From an uncultured bacterium (GTDB lineage Bacteria; Myxococcota_A; Polyangia; Polyangiales; Houyiibacteriaceae), in NCBI GenBank assembly GCA_938024995.1, contig CALJDU010000033.1:186001-250000 (forward strand): DNA of 64,000 nt, in the 5' to 3' direction. Made by a program: the position numbers and the translations under genes. Within the stretch, counting starts at the first letter, position 1, and each line of letters opens with the position of its first letter. The notes beneath the pieces are model-generated. The model had not been told where the DNA came from, did not search any database, and worked only from the letters and a program-made list of their open reading frames with translations. Positions 42,164 to 49,812 of this stretch are shown in pieces.

Positions 42164-42597
42164 TGCCCGTGGCCGCCGGCCACCACATTCTTGATTCGGA
42201 GCTAGATCGAAGCCGCATCGCTACTCGCCGCGCAGAGAGGTTCACCTCGCGCGACCGCGTGAAGCGCCGCAGCGAGTTCCGTGTGATTCAGTCGCGTGGG
42301 AAGAAGATCCACTCGCCTCACTACCTTTTTGTCATCAAACGCTTTGAGGATCGTACGGAAGACGTGCGCGGTCGCCTCGGTGTCACAGTGACGAAGAAAG
42401 TAGGGAACGCTGTCGCGCGTAACCGCGTTAAGCGGGTGGTGCGAGAGGTCTTCCGTCGCAATCGGGTTCTCTTCCCCGCCGTTCCGGTCGTCGTGATCGC
42501 GAAGCGAGGGGCACCTGAACTCGGATACCAGGAGTGCCTCAAAGAAGTGCAGCGAGCTCGCCTCACGCGGAGCGACAAGCGCCGGGGCGATCGATGA
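42163..42597 (+). CDS. rnpA: Ribonuclease P protein component
   Basis: 144 residues (GTG 42163, overlapping the rpmH stop). The RNR motif is intact: GNAVARNRVKRVVREVFRRN; upstream RDRVKRRSEFRVIQSRGKK and LGVTVTKKVGNAV are also typical. The N-terminus is about 25 residues longer than in E. coli. It binds RNase P RNA and aids 5'-processing of tRNA precursors. Overlaps yidD by 4 nt (ATGA). Confidence 0.96.
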   Translation: MPVAAGHHILDSELDRSRIATRRAERFTSRDRVKRRSEFRVIQSRGKKIHSPHYLFVIKRFEDRTEDVRGRLGVTVTKKVGNAVARNRVKRVVREVFRRNRVLFPAVPVVVIAKRGAPELGYQECLKEVQRARLTRSDKRRGDR

Positions 42598-42854
42598 CAC
42601 ATCTGTCACGGCTCTTTTCCGGCCTGATGTTGCTCCTCATCCGGGTCTATTGGTGGACGCTTTCGCCCTTGATCGGCAACGTCTGCCGGTACGAGCCTTC
42701 CTGCTCGCGCTACACCGCGGTATGCATCGAGCGATTCGGCCCCTTGCGCGGAGGCTGGTTGGGGGTCAAACGAATCTGCCGCTGCCAACCGCTCCACGAA
42801 GGTGGATTCGATCCACCTCCCGCCCTCCCGCGCAGCGAACCAACTCATGGATGA
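42594..42854 (+). CDS. yidD: Membrane protein insertion efficiency factor YidD
   Basis: 86 residues. Diagnostic sequence: LIRVYWWTLSPLIGNVCRYEPSCSRYTAV, then GGWLGVKRICRCQPLHEGGFDPPP. The three-cysteine arrangement is intact. A small membrane-associated protein that helps YidC-dependent insertion. The start overlaps rnpA, and the end overlaps yidC by 8 nt. Confidence 0.96.
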   Translation: MTHLSRLFSGLMLLLIRVYWWTLSPLIGNVCRYEPSCSRYTAVCIERFGPLRGGWLGVKRICRCQPLHEGGFDPPPALPRSEPTHG

Positions 42855-44589
42855 CGAAAAGCGCAGTTTCCTAAGTCTCGGCCTCGTTGCGCTCTCGCTC
42901 GCAGGCCTCTACTACGCGTTCGCCGGTGACGCGCCCGCCTCTGAGGCAGGTGACCCATCGATGGCGGTCAGCGAAGCCGTCTCGCCTGCGCGAGATGATG
43001 TCGATGACGCCGCTCGGCTCTTGGCCGCCGAAACGTTCACGGTCGAGACGGATGACGCCATCGCGACGTTCACCTCACTGACAACGGCGATGACGAGCTT
43101 CGAGCTCAAGGGCGACCGTTACGTGGAAGACGGCAAGCCGATCAACCTGGTGACGACCGACAAGCCATCGTTCCTCCCGCTTCGCATGGAGCTTCGTGGT
43201 GTCACTCTTCCTGAAGACGCGGTCTTCACGGGAGAGCAGCTGAGCCCAACCGCCGTTCGCTTCCAGTGGGAGGGCGACGGAGTTCGCGTGACCCGCAAGA
43301 TCGAAGCGGGCGAGCGCTTTCAGCTTTGGTCCACCGTCAAGGTCGACAACCTCTCAAACGAGGCGCGCACGGTCGGCGTCACGATCACGACCCATCACTA
43401 CATCTCTCGCGAGAAGGAAGAAGACGGCGGCGGGTTCGGTCGACCCTCTCCCAGCCTGAGCCAAGGCCTGTGCATGCACGGCGAGGATCACGACCTCATG
43501 CGCGAGGATCGCGAGAATCTTCGCGACGAGCCTGAGACCCTTGCCGCGGTGCACTTCACCGGCATCGAGAACGTCTACTTCGCGAACTTGCTGGCGCCGA
43601 GCGATGGCGCACAAGCGCACTGCGAAGTGACCGCGAGCGACCGCGGGGGCGTCATCGGCGACGAAGACTCCGTGCTCGGCAGTCTCTTCGAGTCCCGCCT
43701 GGTCTACGCCGACGCAGAGGTGTCCGCGAACGATTCGCACATCACGCGCACCATGGCCTACGTCGGCCCGAAGGACTTCGACGCCCTCGAGGCGGCGGGC
43801 CACGGCTTGCCCAAGTCAGTCGACCTGGGTTGGTTCTCTTGGATCGCGACCGGTCTCATCTGGCTCCTCCGGACGATGTACGGCTTTGTCGGCAACTGGG
43901 GCTTCGCGATCATCTTGATGACGATCTGCGTGAAGGCGCTGCTCTACCCGCTGACCGAGAAGAGCTTCCAGTCCATGGCGAAGATGAGGCTCCTCAAGCC
44001 TCAGATGGATGAGATCAACGAGCGCTTTAAGGACGACCGCGAGCAAAAGGGCGCGGCGATCATGGAGCTCTACAAACGGGAGAAGGTCAGCCCGTTCGGC
44101 GGCTGCCTCCCGAGCTTGCTCCAGATGCCGATCTGGTTCGCGCTCTACCAGTCGCTCTCGACCAACATCGAGCTGTACCACACCCCGTTCATCGCCTGGT
44201 GGACGGACCTGAGCGCGCCCGACCCGCTCTTCGTGCTCCCCATCGCGCTCGGCGGCTTGATGTTCCTCCAGCAGAAACTGAACCCGCCTGCGATGGACCC
44301 GATGCAGGCCAAGATGATGATGTACGGCATGCCGATCATGATGTCGGTCTTCATGCTCTTCCTGCCCGCTGGCCTGTGCCTCTACATGGTCACGAACTCT
44401 GCGTTGAGCATCACGCAGCAAAAATGGATTCACTGGCGACTGGAAAACGCTGTGGGAGACGCGGCGAACACGCCCGCGGATGACGACCCCACTGACGCAG
44501 CGCCCGAGACGATGACGAAGGAGCTCTCCGCGTCCAGCCGACGCGTGAAGCCCAAGACCAAGAGAAAGCGACGCCGTGGCCGAGCATGA
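42847..44589 (+). CDS. yidC: Membrane protein insertase YidC
   Basis: 580 residues from the ATG at 42847 (inside the yidD end). N-terminal TM, a large periplasmic beta-sandwich domain (residues about 55-320), then the conserved insertase core: GWFSWIATGLIWLLRTMYGFVGNWGFAIILMT, KPQMDEINERFKDDREQKGAAIMELYKREKVSPFGGCLPSLLQMPIWFALYQSL, and further TM segments, with a Lys/Arg-rich C-tail (VKPKTKRKRRRGRA) that binds ribosomes. It inserts inner-membrane proteins with or without SecYEG. Typical for a Gram-negative. Confidence 0.96.
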   Translation: MDDEKRSFLSLGLVALSLAGLYYAFAGDAPASEAGDPSMAVSEAVSPARDDVDDAARLLAAETFTVETDDAIATFTSLTTAMTSFELKGDRYVEDGKPINLVTTDKPSFLPLRMELRGVTLPEDAVFTGEQLSPTAVRFQWEGDGVRVTRKIEAGERFQLWSTVKVDNLSNEARTVGVTITTHHYISREKEEDGGGFGRPSPSLSQGLCMHGEDHDLMREDRENLRDEPETLAAVHFTGIENVYFANLLAPSDGAQAHCEVTASDRGGVIGDEDSVLGSLFESRLVYADAEVSANDSHITRTMAYVGPKDFDALEAAGHGLPKSVDLGWFSWIATGLIWLLRTMYGFVGNWGFAIILMTICVKALLYPLTEKSFQSMAKMRLLKPQMDEINERFKDDREQKGAAIMELYKREKVSPFGGCLPSLLQMPIWFALYQSLSTNIELYHTPFIAWWTDLSAPDPLFVLPIALGGLMFLQQKLNPPAMDPMQAKMMMYGMPIMMSVFMLFLPAGLCLYMVTNSALSITQQKWIHWRLENAVGDAANTPADDDPTDAAPETMTKELSASSRRVKPKTKRKRRRGRA

Positions 44590-45139
44590 TGAACCCCGCG
44601 AAGGAGCTCTGCTCCTTGATGATGACGACGATGGCCTCGAGCCGACGACGGACGCCGGTCCTCCTCCCGACGACGGCAAGGCCGACGAAGCGGCGAACGC
44701 CCTCGACGAGGTCCTCGATCTGATCGACCTCGACGTCGACATCGATATCCGTGAAGACAACAGCGAGCAGGTCGTCCTCGATCTCGTCGGCCCCGACGCG
44801 GGACGCGCGATCGGCAAGAAGGGCCAGACCCTCGACGCGCTGCAGTTCATCGTGAACAAGATCGTGAACCGTCCGCCCAAGTCACGTCGTCACGTCGTCG
44901 TGGACTGCGGCGACTATCGCGAGCGTCACGACCGCGGCCTCGTCACGATGGCCAAGCGTCAAGCGAAGAAGGCGGTCGAGCAGGGCAAGGTCGTCACGCT
45001 CGAGCCGATGAGCGCCCGCGACCGTCGCGTCATTCACCTCTCGCTCGCGAAGTTCGAAGGCGTGAGCACGTCGTCGCACGGACACGGAACGGGACGCCGC
45101 ATCCAGATCATTCCCGCGCGCAGCCGCAGCCGCCGCTAG
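44576..45139 (+). CDS. jag: KH/R3H RNA-binding protein (KhpB/Jag-like)
   Basis: 187 residues from a GTG overlapping the yidC end. After an acidic start (LLLDDDDDGLEPTTDAG), a KH-like domain (EQVVLDLVGPDAGRAIGKKGQTLDALQFIVNKIVNR, with the GKKG turn) and an R3H domain (RHVVVDCGDYRERHDRGLVTMAKRQAKKAV ... SARDRRVIHLSLAKFEGVSTSSHG) follow. The Jag N-terminal domain is missing and is replaced by the acidic segment. A global RNA chaperone-type protein, in its usual place after yidC. mnmE, which often follows, is absent. Confidence 0.93.
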   Translation: MAEHDEPREGALLLDDDDDGLEPTTDAGPPPDDGKADEAANALDEVLDLIDLDVDIDIREDNSEQVVLDLVGPDAGRAIGKKGQTLDALQFIVNKIVNRPPKSRRHVVVDCGDYRERHDRGLVTMAKRQAKKAVEQGKVVTLEPMSARDRRVIHLSLAKFEGVSTSSHGHGTGRRIQIIPARSRSRR

Positions 45140-45158
45140 CCAAAGAACAGAGCGAAGA

Positions 45159-45357
45159 GAGCGAATCGTCGCCGTCGCCGTCGCGGACACGCACACGTTT
45201 CAGGACTCTTGAGGTCCCGGACGGTGACGTATTCGTGCACGCCGGCCATATCTTTGTTCCCGCACCTACGTCGCCATCGCCGCGAGTTCTCCGCTACGTT
45301 TCGGAACTCGCGCCTGAGCGCCTGTGCGGAAACGATGTGCGTCGCCGGCCCGCCTAA
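45159..45357 (+). pseudogene. Decayed fragment of a calcineurin-like metallophosphoesterase
   Basis: Two frames with a +1 shift together read like the N-terminus of a metallophosphoesterase. The first frame gives RIVAVAVADTHTFQDS then TGA at 45210; the adjacent frame continues LEVPDGDVFVHAGH and, after a divergent stretch, LRYVSELAPERLCGNDVRRR before TAA at 45357. Known members read SDTHGxHxxLxVPDGDVLIHAGD, then GNHD. The order of DTH, PDGDVxVHAG and GND matches; the last D of HAGD is H and part of the following segment is lost. No start codon with a ribosome-binding site is seen. It follows jag by 20 nt. Confidence 0.6.
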
Positions 45358-46601
45358 TCCGCCACCAGCGTTTCGCGCTCCGCCAAAAACACCGCAACGC
45401 GAGGATCACGCGCGAGCTCGATGGCGCGTCCATAGGCCGCTTTCGCTTCGGCCGAACCACGTGCCGCGTAAACCGCCGCGCGTACCGCCCAGTAGGGTTG
45501 GAACGCTTGAGCGCGACCGGCAATGACACGAAGGGCCTCGTCTGCTTCCTCTTCGCGATTCGCCGCGAGCAGCGCCGCGGCGCGACCGACGTGCACCCCG
45601 AGCGTTGGCTGGAGCGAGACCAAGGCGTCGTAGAGCGTCACCACCGCCGCGCGGTCCACCTCTCCGCGTCGAAGCCCGTGCACGAGCGCGCTCTGGATCG
45701 CGGCCTCCAATTGAAACGGACCGATCGCGCGTTCGCGCCGCGTCACGCTGATCTCTCCCGCCGCGCGTAGATGCGCGTCCGCTTGACCGATCTGCTCCGC
45801 GTCCCAACGCGCGGTGTCCTGATCGGAGAGCGGGACAAAGCGATCTGGATCTCGTGCGCCGTCTCGGGCCGCCACGTAGAGCAGGAGCGCGTGGAGACCC
45901 AGCGCCTCCGGCTCCGACGGCAAAAGAGCCGCGGCGACCTGCGCGAGCCATAGCGCCTCTCGCGCGAGCGGCGCTGTCGCGTCGTCGATCGCGTTGACGT
46001 AGCCATGCGTGTACACACCGTAGATCGCGTCGAGCACGGCCGGCACGCGCTCCGGCAGCCTCGCTGCGTCGGGCACCTCGAACGGGATCTTGGCGACCTT
46101 GATCTTGTTCTTCGCGCGCCAGAGCCGCTGACCCATGGTCTTCGCGGGCGTCGCGTAGAGCGCGCCGATCTCGAGCGCGCTGAGCCCGAAGACGGTCTGC
46201 AACATGAGCGCCGCGCGTACCCCTTTGTCGATCGCCGGGTGCGCGCACGCGAAGAGCAAGCCGAGCCTCTCATCCGGAAACGTGGGTTCGTCTAGCATCG
46301 TGGAATTCTCAAGCTCGGTGAAGGCGGTGAGCGCGGCTTCGTGGCGTCGCCGCACATCGTCGCGCCGATGAACCGCGCGCACCGCCCGCTTCGCGACGGT
46401 GAAGAGCCACGCTTCGGGTTCACGCGGAACACCACGCTCGGGCCACTGGCTCAGCGCGGCGACCAGCGCCTCGCTCACCGCGTCTTCCGCGAGCGTCAGG
46501 TCACCTCCGCAACGCGACGCGAGGAGCGCGGTGAGCCGACCTGTCGCTGTTCGCGCGACGCGCTCCACCTCCCGCGCGCTCTCGTTCGTCCCTTCGTTCA
46601 C
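45354..46601 (-). CDS. ECF RNA polymerase sigma factor, ECF42-like with C-terminal TPR-like extension
   Basis: 415 residues from a GTG at 46601, 2 nt after the DGPF gene stop. Sigma region 2 (LTLAEDAVSEALVAALSQWPERGVPREPEAWLFTVAKRAVRAVHRR), region 4 (LMLQTVFGLSALEIGALYATPAKTMGQRLWRAKNKIK) and a long C-terminal domain of about 220 residues with TPR-like helices (LHALLLYVAARDGARD; PYWAVRAAVYAARGSAEAKAAYGRAIE). This combination, together with the adjacent YCII/DGPF gene, is characteristic of the ECF42 group. No anti-sigma factor is seen; ECF42 members are thought to be controlled through the C-terminal domain. Confidence 0.9.
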   Translation of the reverse strand: MNEGTNESAREVERVARTATGRLTALLASRCGGDLTLAEDAVSEALVAALSQWPERGVPREPEAWLFTVAKRAVRAVHRRDDVRRRHEAALTAFTELENSTMLDEPTFPDERLGLLFACAHPAIDKGVRAALMLQTVFGLSALEIGALYATPAKTMGQRLWRAKNKIKVAKIPFEVPDAARLPERVPAVLDAIYGVYTHGYVNAIDDATAPLAREALWLAQVAAALLPSEPEALGLHALLLYVAARDGARDPDRFVPLSDQDTARWDAEQIGQADAHLRAAGEISVTRRERAIGPFQLEAAIQSALVHGLRRGEVDRAAVVTLYDALVSLQPTLGVHVGRAAALLAANREEEADEALRVIAGRAQAFQPYWAVRAAVYAARGSAEAKAAYGRAIELARDPRVAVFLAERETLVAD

Positions 46602-46603
46602 CG

Positions 46604-46948
46604 CTACGGCGTGACCATCCCGATCGGGCGCACCTCGACCTTGCACGTCTTCGCGGCTGGGCACTTGGCCGCCCAGTCGAGCGCCTCGTCGAGGTTCTCC
46701 GCCTCGATGACGAAGAGCCCACCGAGCTGCTCGCGACTGTCCGGAACCGGGCCGTCTTGAATGACGCGTTCACCGCCGCGGAGCATCAGCGTGGTCGCGG
46801 TGGCCGGGCTCTGGAGCACCTCGCCGCCTCGGATCTTGTTCGCCTCTTGGAGCGCCGCGGTGAACACCTCATACGGTGCTTGGTACGCCGGCTCGCCTCG
46901 GCGCGTGAACTCGTCTTCCGTCTCATAGATCAAAATCGCGTACTGCAT
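46604..46948 (-). CDS. YCII/DGPF-domain protein
   Basis: 114 residues from an ATG at 46948 (TGATG overlap with the GST stop). MQYAILIYETEDEFTRRG and ERVIQDGPVPDSREQLGGLFVIEAENLDEALDWAAKCP are hallmarks of the YCII/DGPF fold, which is related to the ferredoxin-like alpha+beta barrel enzymes. Such proteins are the standard companion of ECF42 sigma factors, and are proposed to be the target or sensor of the sigma factor. Genes are almost contiguous. Confidence 0.92.
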   Translation of the reverse strand: MQYAILIYETEDEFTRRGEPAYQAPYEVFTAALQEANKIRGGEVLQSPATATTLMLRGGERVIQDGPVPDSREQLGGLFVIEAENLDEALDWAAKCPAAKTCKVEVRPIGMVTP

Positions 46949-47646
46949 CACGCCGCCTCCTTGTTCGCGCTCGCGACCTCGCCATAGACGAAGCGCTCCA
47001 CCCGCGAATGGTACCGAACGAGGGCCTCGTGTTCTTGGAAGAGGTCAGAGAGCGGATCGGAGAGGTCGCTCAGGAACTGCGTGAAGAGGCCATGCGCGGA
47101 CGCATCCGCCACGCCTGGACGCGTGCCCGCGAAGAACGGTTTGTCGTCGAGCAAGCGCGTCAGCGCGGCGAAGTCTGCACGCGCGAGCCGGAGCATCTCT
47201 TCTTCCGGTCGGCGACCTGCGCCCTGCGCGAAGAGGTTCGACTTCACCGACTTGTGCACCTTGTTGAAGACGAACGAACGGAGCATCGCGGGCACCTCCG
47301 CGAAGTAGGCCGCCTTGAGCTCGTCAGGGCTGTAGGTGAACCGGAAGTGGACCGCGAAGAACGCAAGGTGCTCCTCGATCGTGCGGAGCACCAGCGCGTC
47401 GCACGGTCCTTCGGGCAGGTCGAGCTTGCCTTCGTCGATCAACATCTTCGCGATGTTCGCGGAGTCGGCGATGACCTCGTCACCGCGCTCGAGAAACGGA
47501 ACCTTCTTGCGAGGACCGTTCATCGGCTGGTCGGCGACCTTCTCGTACGGGACGCCGGAGAGCTTGAGCAGGGTCTCCGCCTTGAGGCAGTAGGGGCTGG
47601 GGTTACGAACGCCGAACGCCGGCGCGGTTCCGTGAAGCTTCAACAT
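46948..47646 (-). CDS. Glutathione S-transferase family protein (metaxin/FAXC-like)
   Basis: 232 residues. An N-terminal thioredoxin-like domain (MLKLHGTAPAFGVRNPSPYCLKAETLLKLSGVPYE; KKVPFLERGDEVIADSANIAKML) and an all-helical C-terminal domain (TIEEHLAFFAVHFRFTYS; PFFAGTRPGVADASAHGLFTQFL). The spacing resembles the Tom37/metaxin/FAXC GST subgroup. Likely glutathione-conjugating or a redox/adaptor role. It lies between an SDR gene and the DGPF-ECF pair; the four genes probably form one regulated unit. Confidence 0.9.
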   Translation of the reverse strand: MLKLHGTAPAFGVRNPSPYCLKAETLLKLSGVPYEKVADQPMNGPRKKVPFLERGDEVIADSANIAKMLIDEGKLDLPEGPCDALVLRTIEEHLAFFAVHFRFTYSPDELKAAYFAEVPAMLRSFVFNKVHKSVKSNLFAQGAGRRPEEEMLRLARADFAALTRLLDDKPFFAGTRPGVADASAHGLFTQFLSDLSDPLSDLFQEHEALVRYHSRVERFVYGEVASANKEAA

Positions 47647-47705
47647 GGGATGTTCTCTTTTCGTATTCGTGAATGGGAAAGTGGGAAGGAAAGGAAACGA
47701 GCGCG

Positions 47706-48497
47706 TCAGCCCTGGCCGACGAACTGACCGCCGCAGACCGTGAGGACCTGACCTGTGATCCCGGTGGCCCCGGCGCTCGCGAGAAAGACGGCTGCGGCCG
47801 CGCTCTCTTTGACGGTCACCATCCGGCCGATGGGCGGAGGTGCCCCGGGAGCGCTGTCACCGAGGATCCGCGCCTGACCCTCGAAGGTGTGCTGAATCGT
47901 CCGCGTCTCCGGCATCGCGGAAGCCCGCACGCAGTTCACGCGAACGCCCTGTGCGCCAAAGTCGCCCGCGAGCGCCCGCGTCATCGCCTCAACCGCGCCG
48001 CACTGGGCCGTGATGCCCGCCATGTTCCGCGCGGTCATTCCGGAGAGCGTCGCCGAGAGCGTGATGATCGCGCCGCGCTGTCCCTCGACCGGCTCCTGCT
48101 CTGCCATCAAACGCCCCGCTTCGCGCGCGGTAATGAACTGGGACGCGAGCACCAGATCGATCGGCTTGAGAAACTCCTCCGCGCTCAGCTCCACGGTGAG
48201 CTTCGGGTACGCCAGGGATGCCGGGACATCGCCGATCGCGTTGAAGACGACGTCCACCCGACCCGCGCGCTCCTTGACCGAGCGCAGGTACGACGCGACC
48301 GCCGACTCATCGCGCGCATCGCAAACGTCCGCGTGCGCGGAGATGCCGTGCTCGGAAGCGAGCGTTTTCGCGATCGCGTCGACCGCGTCCGACCGACGGC
48401 CGCTCAAAAACACGGTCGCGCCGCCCGCCGCGAAGCGGTCCGCGACGCCACGTCCAACGGCGCCGGTCGCCGCAAATACCACAACTACTTGACCCAT
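47706..48497 (-). CDS. Atypical short-chain dehydrogenase/reductase lacking the YxxxK pair
   Basis: 263 residues (ATG 48497 preceded by GGAGG four nt earlier; an adjacent ATG at 48500 is too close to it). The Rossmann start is FAATGAVGRGVADRF and the active-site Ser region is IITLSATLSG. The segment that normally holds Tyr-x-x-x-Lys reads ITAQCGAVEAMTR, so Tyr and Lys are replaced by Ile and Cys. The C-terminus GATGITGQVLTVCGGQFVG is classical SDR. Similar substitutions occur in a recognised SDR group whose chemistry is unclear. It is 59 nt upstream of the GST gene. Confidence 0.88.
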   Translation of the reverse strand: MGQVVVVFAATGAVGRGVADRFAAGGATVFLSGRRSDAVDAIAKTLASEHGISAHADVCDARDESAVASYLRSVKERAGRVDVVFNAIGDVPASLAYPKLTVELSAEEFLKPIDLVLASQFITAREAGRLMAEQEPVEGQRGAIITLSATLSGMTARNMAGITAQCGAVEAMTRALAGDFGAQGVRVNCVRASAMPETRTIQHTFEGQARILGDSAPGAPPPIGRMVTVKESAAAAVFLASAGATGITGQVLTVCGGQFVGQG

Positions 48498-48607
48498 CAT
48501 GCCTCCAATCCGCGGGACTTCCGCGGTCTTCATAGGCATGTGGCGCGAGCGTCCGCCGTTTCTACACGACGCTCACTTTTTCTTTACTGGCGGCCCAGAG
48601 GCTCTGC

Positions 48608-49720
48608 TCAGCGCAAAATGCGGAGACGCTTGCGCCCCTCGGAACGCGGCGCGCTCTCGCTTTGGGCGCGCTTGAAGTGCGCGGCCGCGATCTCGGTCGC
48701 GAGGAGCTCGGCGATCTCGGTGAACGCCTTACCCGCGACGGACCCTGGCGCGGCCTGCACCACCGGCGTCCCGCGGTCCCCCCACTCGCGAACCTGCGTG
48801 TCGATCGGGACCTGTCCGAGAAGCGGAGCTTCAGCGAACTCCGCGACCTTCTGACCGCCTCCGCTCCCGAAGAGCTCGTGCTTCACGCCCGCCGTATCGA
48901 CGAAGAAGCTCATGTTCTCGACCACGCCGAGAATCGGCACGTTGAGCTTCTTGCACATCGAGACGCCCTTGTAGACATCCTGGAGCGCGACCTCTTGAGG
49001 GGTCGTCACGATGACCGCGCCGTTGACGCGCATCTTCTGCGCGAGCGTCAGCGCGACGTCACCGGTGCCCGGCGGGAGATCCAAGATCAAGTAGTCGAGC
49101 GGGCCCCAGTTTACGTCGCGGACGAACTGCTGAAGCGCTCCGTGCAACATCGGTCCGCGCCAGACCACCGCCTGCTTGGGGTCCTCGAGCAAGAAGCCAA
49201 TGCTCATGAGCTGGACGCCGAAGCGCTGAAGCGGCTCCATCCGCTTGCCATCTTTGCTGTGCGGGTGACCTTGGATGCCAAACATGGTCGGGATGCTCGG
49301 TCCGTAGATGTCCGCGTCGAGCAGACCCACGCGGGTCCCCGCGCGGCGCAACGCAAGCGCCAAGTTGCTCGCGACCGAGCTCTTCCCGACGCCGCCCTTC
49401 CCGCTCATCACGAGGATGACGTTCTTCACCTCGGGGACGGGGTCCTCAGCGAGCGCTTCGCGCGTCGGCACCTTCACGTCCCACTCGACCTCGCAGATCG
49501 AAACGCCGAGCGGCTCAACCGACTTGTCGATCGCCGCCTTCAGCTCCGTCTTCACGCTCTCGGCGGGAGAGCTCAAGGTGACCGAGCACGACACGCGGTC
49601 GCCCTCGATAGTGACGCCGCCGAGCGTCTTCAGCTGATCAAGCGTCTTGTCGAAGGTGGGATCGACGACGCTGCCGAGCGCGGCGAGGACGGCCTCGCGA
49701 TCAAGTGGAGTGGAGCTCAT
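48608..49720 (-). CDS. Mrp/ApbC-type P-loop ATPase, iron-sulfur carrier family, lacking CxxC
   Basis: 370 residues from the ATG at 49720 (a longer frame adds 8 residues). The N-terminal DUF59 (MIP18-like) domain (AALGSVVDPTFDKTLDQLKTLGGV) is followed by the deviant Walker A MSGKGGVGKSSVASNLALALRR and GLLDADIYGPSIPTMFG, LDLPPGTGDVALTLAQ and VVENMSFF. Mrp/ApbC proteins bind and transfer iron-sulfur clusters. The canonical CxxC after VENMS is missing (FVDTAGVKHELFGSGGG). It stands alone. Confidence 0.88.
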   Translation of the reverse strand: MSSTPLDREAVLAALGSVVDPTFDKTLDQLKTLGGVTIEGDRVSCSVTLSSPAESVKTELKAAIDKSVEPLGVSICEVEWDVKVPTREALAEDPVPEVKNVILVMSGKGGVGKSSVASNLALALRRAGTRVGLLDADIYGPSIPTMFGIQGHPHSKDGKRMEPLQRFGVQLMSIGFLLEDPKQAVVWRGPMLHGALQQFVRDVNWGPLDYLILDLPPGTGDVALTLAQKMRVNGAVIVTTPQEVALQDVYKGVSMCKKLNVPILGVVENMSFFVDTAGVKHELFGSGGGQKVAEFAEAPLLGQVPIDTQVREWGDRGTPVVQAAPGSVAGKAFTEIAELLATEIAAAHFKRAQSESAPRSEGRKRLRILR

Positions 49721-49801
49721 GTCGCGGGTGTAGAGCGCGGCCAAAACACCGTCAAGAGAGAGCCGTCACGCGCCCGCGATCGCCGCGCTCTTGGCGCGTG
49801 A

Positions 49802-49807
49802 TAGCGT
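49802..49807 (+). promoter_or_regulatory. TANNNT -10-like element before the first repeat-companion gene
   Basis: TAGCGT ends 5 nt before the ATG at 49813. Confidence 0.35.
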
Positions 49808-49812
49808 CACGC

